Part shown: positions 8,121-16,470 of the stretch, piece by piece
How the letters are laid out: every line of letters begins with the position of its first letter
Numbering within the stretch: position 1 is the first letter of the stretch
DNA from: Crenothrix polyspora
Lineage (GTDB): Bacteria; Pseudomonadota; Gammaproteobacteria; Methylococcales; Methylomonadaceae
DNA length: 64,000 nucleotides
Direction of reading: 5' to 3'
NCBI RefSeq assembly: GCF_900163755.1
Contig: NZ_FUKI01000092.1
Location: forward strand, 62,001 to 126,000
The notes under the pieces: generated by a model
What the model was told of the DNA's origin: nothing
Database searches by the model: none
Seen by the model: only the letters and a program-made list of their open reading frames with translations
Translations under genes and position numbers: made by a program

Positions 8121-9521
8121 ATGAAACTTTACGAATCTGTTATTGATGCCACGCTCGCATCCAAGTGGTCAGATTTTTTTTCGGCGCTGTGGCGAGCCTT
8201 TTTAAACCACTCAGATAGCATAGGTAATGCTATCTTTCACCCTAGCACAGCAAGCGTAACCAGTATTTTTCGATTTTTAATGGATTTTGCTTTTTACTAT
8301 CCGTTATTAATGGCCTACATGTGGATTATCGGCGGGCTTATTTATTATTATCGGTGGGAACGCAAAGAAAATAACAACTCAGTCGAGAAGCTTGAGTTAA
8401 CAGAATACCCACCTGTATCCATTCTTATCCCTTGCCATAATGAAGGCTATGATATTTTAGAGACTATCGAATTTTTATTACAGCAAGATTACCCTGACTT
8501 TGAAATTATTGCTATTAACGACGGCAGCACCGATAACACCTTAGAAGTATTATTGTCTCTAGCCACTAAGCATGAGCGGGTGCGGGTAATTAACCTGGAG
8601 CAAAACCAGGGTAAAGCCATGGGTTTAAACACCGCCGCGTTGTTTTCAAAAAATGAATTTCTTATTTGCATTGATGGCGATGCCCTACTTGATCCGGGCG
8701 CTACCCGATTAATTATGCAGCATTTTCATTCTGGTACACGCGTGGCGGCAGTAACCGGTAATCCTAGAATCAGAACGCGCTCAACGCTACTGGGTAAAAT
8801 ACAAGTGGGTGAGTTTTCAGCGATTATTGGTTTAATCAAACGTTGCCAGCAAATATACGGGCGTATTTTTACCGTGTCTGGTGTGGTGTGTGGTTTTCGC
8901 AAAGCGGCGTTGCATCGTGTTGGTTACTGGAGTACCGACATGATTACCGAAGACATTGATATCACTTGTAAATTACAACTGGATCATTGGGACATACGCT
9001 ACGAACCGCGTGCGCTGTGCTGGATTTTAATGCCAGAGACCTTTAAAGGCCTGTGGAGTCAGCGTAAACGTTGGTCACAAGGCGGCTCAGAAGTGCTGCT
9101 AAAACACTTTAGAAACATGCTTACCTGGAAATCCCGTCGCATGATACCTATTTACCTGGAATACATGATCAGTGTATTTTGGGCTTATGTCATGATGATG
9201 TTTTTTATCCTCTGGGTCATCAGCCTGTTTACTAAACTGCCTGACGGTGTCATGGTGCCAGGTATGTATCCAACCTGGGGCGGCATGTTACTGGGTTTAA
9301 CCTGTTTACTGCAATTCGCGGTCAGCTTAGTGATTGACTCACGCTATGAAAAAGGCATGGGTAAAGAATATTACTGGATTATCTGGTATCCCATTATCTA
9401 TTGGGCAGTTAATGTGTTAGTGGCTGTCACTGGGCTTTATCTTGCCGTACGTAAAACGTTTTTTGCTAAAGGCAAGAAAAAACGCGCCGTTTGGACTAGC
9501 CCAGACCGAGGAAATCGATGA
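8121..9521 (+). CDS. pgaC: PgaC, processive beta-1,6-N-acetylglucosamine synthase (GT2)
   Basis: The 466-residue inner-membrane glycosyltransferase polymerises UDP-GlcNAc into PGA. Membrane helices flank a cytosolic GT2 domain: N-terminal ones at about 53-78, and C-terminal ones at about 345-370, 385-410 and 420-440. GT2 signature residues are present: NDGSTDNT (D134), DGDA at 185-188, TEDID at 276-280, and QRKRW at 314-318. It overlaps pgaD by 4 nt (ATGA), indicating translational coupling. In E. coli PgaC and PgaD together form the cyclic-di-GMP-responsive synthase. Confidence 0.94.
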   Translation: MKLYESVIDATLASKWSDFFSALWRAFLNHSDSIGNAIFHPSTASVTSIFRFLMDFAFYYPLLMAYMWIIGGLIYYYRWERKENNNSVEKLELTEYPPVSILIPCHNEGYDILETIEFLLQQDYPDFEIIAINDGSTDNTLEVLLSLATKHERVRVINLEQNQGKAMGLNTAALFSKNEFLICIDGDALLDPGATRLIMQHFHSGTRVAAVTGNPRIRTRSTLLGKIQVGEFSAIIGLIKRCQQIYGRIFTVSGVVCGFRKAALHRVGYWSTDMITEDIDITCKLQLDHWDIRYEPRALCWILMPETFKGLWSQRKRWSQGGSEVLLKHFRNMLTWKSRRMIPIYLEYMISVFWAYVMMMFFILWVISLFTKLPDGVMVPGMYPTWGGMLLGLTCLLQFAVSLVIDSRYEKGMGKEYYWIIWYPIIYWAVNVLVAVTGLYLAVRKTFFAKGKKKRAVWTSPDRGNR

Positions 9522-10003
9522 AAGAGCTTATTATTAACACACCGTCCATCCTTAACTTAAAACAAAAATCCTCATCTGCGTTTTTGTCATTTATTTTTTG
9601 GCTTATCTGGTTTTATCTGTGGATACCGTTATCCACCTTTCTCAGTTGGTATATGGGTTTCGACTTAATCCATTTTCAGATTATTGAGCTAAAACACAAT
9701 GCAAAATTTTTTGGCGAGCTGTATTTTTTTGGTAAAGTATTAACCGTTTTTGGCCTGACTTTTGCTGCGTGGGTATCTTACAATTATTACCGCTTTCGAT
9801 ATATCGAAAGAAGAGGTCAAGCATTTCATGTAGTAGGCAAAGATTTGGCGGATCACTTTAATGTCAATTTGTTTTCCTTAATAGAACAACAATCCTCTAA
9901 GTACATCAGTGTCAGTTTTGATGACGATGGCAATATTATTAACCATGAATCCATTAGCTTGATGGACAGAAAAAAGTTTGCTGACAGCCTATTAAAAGAA
10001 TAA
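9518..10003 (+). CDS. pgaD: PgaD, small membrane subunit of the PGA synthase
   Basis: The product has 161 residues. Two transmembrane helices (about 22-46 and 68-90) are followed by a basic stretch (YNYYRFRYIERRG) and a cytosolic tail. This is the PgaD layout, and the gene is last in pgaABCD, overlapping pgaC by 4 nt. The tail of about 65 residues (DLADHFNVNLFSL...) is longer than I would expect for E. coli PgaD. In E. coli PgaD joins PgaC in cyclic-di-GMP binding. A palindromic family A repeat begins 5 nt after the stop and probably forms the transcript end. Confidence 0.85.
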   Translation: MKELIINTPSILNLKQKSSSAFLSFIFWLIWFYLWIPLSTFLSWYMGFDLIHFQIIELKHNAKFFGELYFFGKVLTVFGLTFAAWVSYNYYRFRYIERRGQAFHVVGKDLADHFNVNLFSLIEQQSSKYISVSFDDDGNIINHESISLMDRKKFADSLLKE

Positions 10004-10007
10004 CCGC

Positions 10008-10152
10008 GGCTGCTCACATAAGACGGGACAGTTTCAGCTTAAGCCGTTCGTGGTGAGCTTGTCGAACCATGATCGGATTAACCGCCCACCCTTCGACAAG
10101 CTCAGGACGAACGGTTAATCCTTGTACTGTGTCCCGTCTTATGTGGGTAGCC
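10008..10152. repeat. family A palindromic (MITE-like) element after pgaD
   Basis: This 145-bp element has inverted ends GGCTGCTCACATAAGACGGG and, on the other strand, GGCTACCCACATAAGACGGG. Inside lies an inverted pair of REP-like units: CCGTTCGTGGTGAGCTTGTC from 10044, and its complement ending at 10114 (CTCAGGACGAACGG). It fills the gap between convergent pgaD and alr and would fold into a long hairpin. Confidence 0.85.
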
Positions 10153-10166
10153 ATAATCGCCAAGCT

Positions 10167-11240
10167 TTACACAAATTGAACACGCGGGGTAATACCGCAT
10201 ACCAAAGTGTAAGCAATGGTATTAGCGCAACCGGCAATTTCTTCAACCGGTAATGCCTTACCCCACAACATAACCGGATCGCCCATTTTAGCTTGCGGTT
10301 GACTGGCCAAATCCACCGTCATCATATCCATAGACACACGACCGATCAGCGGCACACGGTAACCATTAACCAATACCGGCGTGCCCACTTTGGCACATCG
10401 TGGATAACCGTCGCCATAGCCCATAGCAACCACGCCAATACGTGTGGCTTGCTCACAACGCCAACTGCCCGCATAGCCCACTGTCTCACCTACTGCGATG
10501 GATTTTACCGCGATCAGCTGTGAGTGCAAACTCATCACCGGCTGCAAGCCAAGCGTTTGCCCTACCCGATCAGAAAAAGGCGAAATACCATACAACATAA
10601 TGCCTGGTCTAACCCAATCACTCAAAGTTGCTGGCCATGCTAATAATCCTGCGGAATTGGCAAGACTGCGCGGCGCTAAATAGCCTTGTGTTACTTTATT
10701 AAATAAAGCCATTTGCCTTAAGGTAAAATCATCGCTGCTATCATCCGCATTGGCAAGATGCGTCATTAATCCCACAGGATGTTTTACCATAGCGCAGCCG
10801 TTTAACGCCTGATACGCCATAGAAAAATCATTGACTTTAAAACCTAAGCGATTCATACCAGTATCAATTTTTAACCATACCGTAATCCGCGCCTGTGGGT
10901 GTGCGTTGTTATTTAACAAGCGTATTTGCTCAACCGTATGCACCACCGTATCCAGTTGATAATGCACGATAGCCGCCAATTGTTCCGCTGTGCTAAAACC
11001 TTCTAATACCGTGATTGCCTTTGTACAGCCCGCTGTCCGTAAGCGAATAGCCTCATCCACTCTGGCAACAGCAAACGCATCCGCATCGGCTAAGGCACTG
11101 ACAACACGTAACAAGCCATGCCCATACGCATTGGCTTTTATTACCGCCATCACTTTAGCATGTGGTGCATGGCTACGAACCAGCGCCAAATTATGGCGTA
11201 AAGCCTCGTCATTAAGCTGTGCATACGCCCCAACAATCAT
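10167..11240 (-). CDS. alr: alanine racemase
   Basis: This 357-residue PLP enzyme interconverts L- and D-alanine for peptidoglycan synthesis. The N-terminal PLP-binding barrel has the Schiff-base lysine in MAVIKANAYGHG (K35). The C-terminal domain carries the VGYAGSW motif with the catalytic tyrosine and YGDGYPR. The length is normal for the family. The start overlaps the dnaB stop by 4 nt, so it is cotranscribed with dnaB, a common gammaproteobacterial gene order. Confidence 0.96.
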   Translation of the reverse strand: MIVGAYAQLNDEALRHNLALVRSHAPHAKVMAVIKANAYGHGLLRVVSALADADAFAVARVDEAIRLRTAGCTKAITVLEGFSTAEQLAAIVHYQLDTVVHTVEQIRLLNNNAHPQARITVWLKIDTGMNRLGFKVNDFSMAYQALNGCAMVKHPVGLMTHLANADDSSDDFTLRQMALFNKVTQGYLAPRSLANSAGLLAWPATLSDWVRPGIMLYGISPFSDRVGQTLGLQPVMSLHSQLIAVKSIAVGETVGYAGSWRCEQATRIGVVAMGYGDGYPRCAKVGTPVLVNGYRVPLIGRVSMDMMTVDLASQPQAKMGDPVMLWGKALPVEEIAGCANTIAYTLVCGITPRVQFV

Positions 11241-13672
11241 TCATAATCCTGGGTTGTATACGCGCCAGAGAAGTTTTCAAAGCGCGTGTATTGCCCTAAG
11301 AATGTCAATCTAACCGTGCCTAAAGGCCCATTACGCTGTTTGCCGATAATTATTTCGGCAACGCCTTTATCAGGGCTGTCTTCGTTATACACTTCATCAC
11401 GATAGACAAAGACAATCAAGTCGGCATCTTGCTCAATCGCACCAGACTCACGCAAATCCGACATCACCGGACGTTTGTTAGGCCGCTGTTCAAGATTGCG
11501 GTTAAGCTGAGACAAGGCCACAACCGGCACATGTAATTCTTTGGCTAACGCTTTCAAACCTCTGGAAATATCAGAAATTTGCTGCACCCGATTTTCGCCG
11601 CTAGAAGGCGATTGCATTAATTGCAGATAATCCAACACAATCAAACCCAATTGCCCGTGCTCACGGGTTAATCGACGCGCTCTGGCACGCACTTCCGTGG
11701 GGGTTAGCGCGGGGGTATCGTCAATAAACAGCTTAGTTTCTGCCAACATATTAATAGCCGAGGTTAACCGTGGCCATTCATCGTCTTCCAATTTACCGGT
11801 TCTCACACGGTGTTGATCTATACGCCCTAGGGACGACATCATCCGCATAGCGAGTGCATCACCGGGCATTTCCATACTAAAAACCGCAACCGGCATCCCA
11901 CTGCGTATGGCGACATTTTCCGCCATGTTCATCGCTATAGTGGTGTTATGCACCACCGTCATGTCTTCTAATAAAAACAATCGATTACCGTCACAAACAA
12001 AACCGTAATAATCGTCTACCTTGTCGTATTCAATTTTAATACCCGTGTGTTGCCAGGTTCGGTTAGATGTCCAGATAGCGGCTTTTTTGCGCACAATTTT
12101 GACCGGAATATCACTGATATTACCCGAAAAACGTAGCCGATACACCGTGCATTCGTAGCCTGTTTTTTTAATACGCGCCTGCTTCTCAACAAGAGACGTT
12201 CTAAAACCCAAGCTATCGCATAAAAATTTAATCTGTGTCGCTAATGCAAAATTCTTCTGGGTGATTTCGTACACTTTATACGACTGTGCATAATGGCCAT
12301 CACTGTCTATCAAGCCTGCTAACAACTTTAATCGATTAGCGCGAGAATTGATTAAAAACAGCGATGGGATATGTTTATTATTAAGTAACGCCAATTGCCT
12401 TAAGATTTTCTGCAACGAAAAAGTGTGCTGATGATTACCACACTGTTGAGAACTGATACTATACAATAGACATTTATGATTGCCGTCTTTATCTGTAGAC
12501 AATTTTTCAGTCAAATGCAAATTTAATTGCTCAGCATAATCTCGTAAATACGCAACCACTTCGCTATCCGTCGTGGCAATATCTACCGAAGCACTCGTAC
12601 CATCACCTAACCATAAACCCAAAAAATACGGACACAGCGGCAAAGTTTGCTCTGCAAACTCTACAGCCATTTTATAACCTTTGTAATTAGACTTAAACTT
12701 AGCTGAGGCCGCCATATAATCAGTGAGCGGCAGGTTGAGAACATCCCCGTTTTTAGAGTTATTTTCATTACGACTGCGTTTTAATGACAAAATATGTGAC
12801 GCATTCACGCGGTAATCCAAGGCTTTATTTTGTCGCACCCAATACATGGCCTCTTGGCCGCGTGCCAACGATAATACCTGTCTTGGCGTGGAATCATCAC
12901 CCATTAAAACGTCACCCACCTGTATGTCTTCTACCGCCTTGATTGCACCGGAGTACATTAAAATACGCGTGCCTTTGCCAAAACATTTACCCATGGACGG
13001 CCTACCCGCCACTATAATTAAATCCGCAGGTTGCAAGCCAGAGGTTAATTCATCAAAATCAGTAAATCCGGTTGCGGCACCGGTAATTGTGCCTTCTTGC
13101 CCGTATAACGTTTCAATTTTATCAACCGCTTTAGCAAGTAAAGATTTAATCGAGGTAAACCCACTGTTTTGGCCACGTTGTTTTTGTTCAGCAATTTTAA
13201 ACACTGCCCGCTCAGCACTCTCTAACAGCTCGGAAGTGTCGCGGCCATCGGTATTAAAGGCTGAGTCGGAAATTTCTGTACCAATATGAATCAACTGCCG
13301 TAACACAGAACGGTCACGCACAATATTGGCATAATTAACAATATTGGCCGCGCTAGGGGTGTCTTTGGCTAGCATACCCAAATACGCTAAACCGCCAGCA
13401 TCACTTAACTCACCCAATACTTCCAACGCTTCCGAAATAGTGATTACGTCAAACGGAATTTGTTTTTCCGCTAATTGCTCAATGGTTTTAAAAATCAACC
13501 GATGATCTCTGCGGTAAAAATCAACCTCGCTGACTTTATCAGCGATGGAATCCCAGGTTTGATTATCCAGCATTAACGCCCCTAAAACCGATTGTTCGGC
13601 TTGAATAGAGCTGGGTGGAACTTTTAAAGATTCCATTGCATAATCACGATCAAACACATAATTTTCAGACAT
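11237..13672 (-). CDS. dnaB: replicative DNA helicase DnaB, interrupted by an intein
   Basis: The precursor is 811 residues, and removing the 347-residue intein leaves 464, a normal DnaB length. The N-extein (1-229) holds the DnaB N-terminal domain, linker and the first part of the RecA-like domain up to GRPSMGK (223-229). The C-extein resumes with TTIAMNMAENVA and includes the Walker B region LIVLDYLQLM, SQLNRNLEQR and the arginine-finger region KQRNGPLG. The intein splits the ATP-binding loop, so helicase activity needs splicing. The ATG at 13672 encodes MSENYVFDRDYAMESLKVPP. The gene is upstream of, and coupled to, alr. Confidence 0.96.
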   Translation of the reverse strand: MSENYVFDRDYAMESLKVPPSSIQAEQSVLGALMLDNQTWDSIADKVSEVDFYRRDHRLIFKTIEQLAEKQIPFDVITISEALEVLGELSDAGGLAYLGMLAKDTPSAANIVNYANIVRDRSVLRQLIHIGTEISDSAFNTDGRDTSELLESAERAVFKIAEQKQRGQNSGFTSIKSLLAKAVDKIETLYGQEGTITGAATGFTDFDELTSGLQPADLIIVAGRPSMGKCFGKGTRILMYSGAIKAVEDIQVGDVLMGDDSTPRQVLSLARGQEAMYWVRQNKALDYRVNASHILSLKRSRNENNSKNGDVLNLPLTDYMAASAKFKSNYKGYKMAVEFAEQTLPLCPYFLGLWLGDGTSASVDIATTDSEVVAYLRDYAEQLNLHLTEKLSTDKDGNHKCLLYSISSQQCGNHQHTFSLQKILRQLALLNNKHIPSLFLINSRANRLKLLAGLIDSDGHYAQSYKVYEITQKNFALATQIKFLCDSLGFRTSLVEKQARIKKTGYECTVYRLRFSGNISDIPVKIVRKKAAIWTSNRTWQHTGIKIEYDKVDDYYGFVCDGNRLFLLEDMTVVHNTTIAMNMAENVAIRSGMPVAVFSMEMPGDALAMRMMSSLGRIDQHRVRTGKLEDDEWPRLTSAINMLAETKLFIDDTPALTPTEVRARARRLTREHGQLGLIVLDYLQLMQSPSSGENRVQQISDISRGLKALAKELHVPVVALSQLNRNLEQRPNKRPVMSDLRESGAIEQDADLIVFVYRDEVYNEDSPDKGVAEIIIGKQRNGPLGTVRLTFLGQYTRFENFSGAYTTQDYE
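11945..12985 (-). mobile_element. DnaB intein (Walker A site) with LAGLIDADG homing endonuclease
   Basis: This is the in-frame segment of residues 230-576 of the DnaB precursor. The N-terminal splice block starts with Cys (CFGKGTRILMYSGAIKAVED), a His block is ASHILSLKR, and the C-terminal block ends VVHN before Thr +1. Cys1, the terminal His-Asn and Thr+1 are all present, so splicing should work. The endonuclease blocks FLGLWLGDG (about 350-358) and LLAGLIDSDGHY (450-461) retain both acidic residues, so the homing endonuclease may be active. The insertion point between K and T of GKT is a known DnaB intein site. Confidence 0.94.
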
Positions 13673-13722
13673 AGTACGCCATACAAAAATAAAGACTCTT
13701 TAATCCGAGACTCATACAGTTA

Positions 13723-13844
13723 AGCTTGCCACTTAACACCAATGCAACAAGTAAAACCGTTCATGATGAGCTTACTAACCATCAGCTGCTTACCCACCAC
13801 ACGACAAGCCGCACCGTTACTATCGTACTGTTAAGTGATAAACC
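13723..13844. repeat. degenerate family A-like palindrome
   Basis: Inverted ends are recognisable (GCTTGCCACTTAACA at 13724-13738, and TGTTAAGTGATAAACC at 13829-13844), with a mutated REP-like core (CCGTTCATGATGAGCTT from 13758, and ACAAGCCGCACCGTT). It lies upstream of dnaB. A 71-codon open frame runs through it but I regard that as fortuitous. Confidence 0.45.
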
Positions 13845-14026
13845 AAACAAGCTGAGGAAAATTAATGAAGATACACACAGTGGTTATTATAACGCGTTAT
13901 TGAGCGCTACATTGTTTGCACACAACAATGAAGTAGGCTAAAAAATGACAAGAACAAATACAAATACAAAAATAACTTAACGTCTATGGCTATACTTTCG
14001 ACACAAACCCTATTTGTTTGTAAGTA

Positions 14027-14135
14027 GCTAAGGAACGCGCACGAAATAACTTGAGCAAGTTCATGCTTCGACAGGCTCAGCACGAACGGTGGTGGCGTTT
14101 AAGTTGTTCAAGTTATTTCATGCACGTTCCTAAGC
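14027..14135. repeat. family B palindromic (MITE-like) element, copy 1
   Basis: The element is 109 bp with inverted ends GCTAAGGAACGCGCACGAAA and, on the other strand, GCTTAGGAACGTGCATGAAA. It carries one REP-like unit (GCTTCGACAGGCTCAGCACG). The same 109-bp length and arrangement recur at 43609, 45719 and 50960. A family A element follows after 27 nt. Confidence 0.85.
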
Positions 14136-14162
14136 ACAGCGTATTAGCTAATTTCTAAAATT

Positions 14163-14285
14163 GGCTACCAACTTAAAAATAGACAACTTTAAATAAAACC
14201 GTTCGTGGTGAGCTTGTCGAACCATGAACCACAAATCCTTCGACAAGCTCAGGATGAACGGATGTCCCGTCATAAGCTAGTAGCC
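14163..14285. repeat. family A palindromic element upstream of the glycosyltransferase
   Basis: The ends are GGCTACCAACTTAAAAATAG and, on the other strand, GGCTACTAGCTTATGACGGG. An inverted REP pair lies inside (CCGTTCGTGGTGAGCTTGTC ... TTCGACAAGCTCAGGATGAA). It ends 35 nt before the ATG of the glycosyltransferase gene, so it may affect that gene's expression. Confidence 0.8.
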
Positions 14286-14320
14286 CTAAAATTAATTTGT
14301 AACCCTGCTGAATAATATTA

Positions 14321-15592
14321 ATGAAAAATATCTTGATGATTGCCTATCACTTTCCGCCGATTAAAGGCAGCAGTGGCATACAACGAACGCTCAAATTTTC
14401 ACACTACTTGTTAGATCATCACTGGCGAGCCTTAATCTTAACCGTACATCCTCGCGCCTATAGTTTGATTAGCAATGACCAAATCAAAGAAATCTCGCCA
14501 CAAGTACTGGTTAAGCGAGTATTTGCTTTAGATACCGCCAAACATTTAGCCTTTAAAGGTCGCTATATCAGCTGGATGGCTTTGCCTGACCGCTGGGTAA
14601 GTTGGTGTATTGGCGGCCTATGGTCTGGACTGACACTGATCCACACACATCGTCCAGACATTATTTTTTCTACCTACCCCATCGCCAGCGCACATTTACT
14701 GGCTTTACTGTTGCAACGTTTTACCAAATTGCCTTGGATAGCAGATTTTCGTGATTCGATGACCGAAGACAATTACCCCGCTAATCCATTGCAACGCACA
14801 CTCTACCGCTGGATAGAACGCCAAACTATCACCTATTGCACACGCGCCATATTTACTACCCCTGGCGCAATTCGTATGTACCGTGCACGTTACCCTGACA
14901 TTTGCACGTCTAAATGGGCACTGATTGCTAATGGTTATGATGAAGAAAATTTTGTTCGCGCCGAACAGTCCACAGACTTAGCCGCGCTTAAAAGCGCCAA
15001 AAAATCCGGCCAACTCGTATTATTACACAGCGGCGTGCTATACCCTTCTGAACGTGATCCTAGTCAGTTTTTTCAAGCCCTGGCAGCACTGCAACAGCAA
15101 GGTATTATCGGTGCTGACAATTTAAAAATCATTCTCAGGGCGACAGGTCACGACGCTTTATATCAGCCATTATTAAACAGCTATCATTTACAAGATATTG
15201 TCCACTTTGCACCTAATATTGCTTACGAGACGGCACTGGCCGAAATGTTGAGTGCAGATGCCTTGCTGATTTTTCAGGCGGCTAATTGCAATCACCAGAT
15301 TCCGGCCAAAATCTACGAGTATTTACGTGCTAAACGCCCTATTTTTGCCTTAACCGACCCTGCGGGCGATACCGCGAGTGTACTGAAACAAGCAGGTTTA
15401 TCAAGCATTGTAGCGTTGGATGATAAAGACGCTATTATCGTAGCACTCAGCGCTTTTCTTGAGCAACTTAAAACACAGCAAGCCCCGATAGCATCAAACG
15501 CCGTTATCAATCAACATTCAAGGCAAGCTAAAACGCAACAACTGGCACAGCTGTGTGATGCTATTTACAACAATCTTAATCGTGCCCAATAA
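14321..15592 (+). CDS. glycosyltransferase, GT4-like (group 1)
   Basis: The 423-residue protein opens with ILMIAYHFPPIKGSSGIQRT, typical of the N-terminal Rossmann domain of GT4 enzymes. It has a donor-domain region with LIANGYDEENF and a C-terminal acidic motif region (QIPAKIYEYLRAKRPIFAL), where the GT4 glutamates bind the nucleotide sugar. It has no signal peptide and probably acts at the cytosolic membrane face. The substrate is unknown. It stands alone between repeats and the convergent comF, so no pathway can be read from context. Confidence 0.85.
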   Translation: MKNILMIAYHFPPIKGSSGIQRTLKFSHYLLDHHWRALILTVHPRAYSLISNDQIKEISPQVLVKRVFALDTAKHLAFKGRYISWMALPDRWVSWCIGGLWSGLTLIHTHRPDIIFSTYPIASAHLLALLLQRFTKLPWIADFRDSMTEDNYPANPLQRTLYRWIERQTITYCTRAIFTTPGAIRMYRARYPDICTSKWALIANGYDEENFVRAEQSTDLAALKSAKKSGQLVLLHSGVLYPSERDPSQFFQALAALQQQGIIGADNLKIILRATGHDALYQPLLNSYHLQDIVHFAPNIAYETALAEMLSADALLIFQAANCNHQIPAKIYEYLRAKRPIFALTDPAGDTASVLKQAGLSSIVALDDKDAIIVALSAFLEQLKTQQAPIASNAVINQHSRQAKTQQLAQLCDAIYNNLNRAQ

Positions 15593-15700
15593 CTAAACAC
15601 ACCAAAACTACGGTCGGGCAAAAAATAAACTGGATTACACCGAGCAATACAACCGCAAAATCTTAATTATTGCCCAATAGCGCGCTATTGAAAGGGCGTA

Positions 15701-16408
15701 TTACGCCCTGGCACACACCCACACATCCACTTGCCGCACCCCGGCTGTTTTCAACACCGCCGCCAATTCATGTACGGTTGAGCCAGTGGTCATCACATCA
15801 TCAACAATCGCAACGTGGCATGCGTTTATTGGTTTGATGAGCGCAAAGGCATTTTTTATATTGTGTCGGCGCTTTTTGGCGGTCAATGCCGCTTGGTGGC
15901 CGGTATCGCGCTGGCGCACACAGCTGGTAACATCCAGTGGTAGTGCCAATTGCTTGGCGACCGTGCGGGCTATCTCTATCGATTGGTTAAAGCCGCGTTC
16001 ACTGTAGCGGGCTTTATACAAGGGGATAGGGATAATTAATTCCGGTTGCTGTGCATGCTGGCGTAAATAATCAGCCATGAGATGTCCCAATAGCCGTGCA
16101 TTTTTGTAGTGGGCGCTAAATTTTAAAGACGCGATCAAAAAGCGCGGCGTGCCTTGGTGTAAAAACGGTGCATAACTGCAATCATAAGCTGGTTTGCCGT
16201 GTGTGCAACGTTGGCACACACTGGATGCAGGTGTGTTTACGTCCAATGCCTCAGCGCATTGCGGACAACAATGCGTGTTATGCGGTAAATGCCGGTAGCA
16301 TGACGTACACAAATCCAAATCTGCCATGCCTTGATTGCCGCATAAGATACAGATAGGCGGTAACAGGTTCTTCTGTATAATATTAAGCCAGTTGTATCCT
16401 ATTTTCAT
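15701..16408 (-). CDS. comF: ComF family phosphoribosyltransferase-like protein
   Basis: The product is 235 residues. The N-terminal zinc-binding region has four cysteine pairs (CILCG, CTSC, CCPQC, CQRC), and the C-terminal phosphoribosyltransferase fold has the PRPP-type loop VAIVDDVMTTGSTVHE. ComF proteins support DNA uptake in competent bacteria and are also widespread in species without known competence. It is divergent from bioB with 62 nt between the starts, an arrangement seen in many gammaproteobacteria. Confidence 0.9.
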   Translation of the reverse strand: MKIGYNWLNIIQKNLLPPICILCGNQGMADLDLCTSCYRHLPHNTHCCPQCAEALDVNTPASSVCQRCTHGKPAYDCSYAPFLHQGTPRFLIASLKFSAHYKNARLLGHLMADYLRQHAQQPELIIPIPLYKARYSERGFNQSIEIARTVAKQLALPLDVTSCVRQRDTGHQAALTAKKRRHNIKNAFALIKPINACHVAIVDDVMTTGSTVHELAAVLKTAGVRQVDVWVCARA

Positions 16409-16470
16409 GGTGACAAGTTGACGAGTGTGTTAGCAGTGTTGCCACTTAACTGTAGTTGGAGTTTTCTAAA

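Noticed and set aside
13726-13941. 71-codon open frame upstream of dnaB
   Set aside because: It runs through a degenerate palindromic repeat, has no ribosome binding site and no protein-like composition.
16456-16470. TTG start adding five residues to BioB
   Set aside because: The TTG overlaps the GGAG ribosome binding site of the ATG at 16471, which is the natural start.
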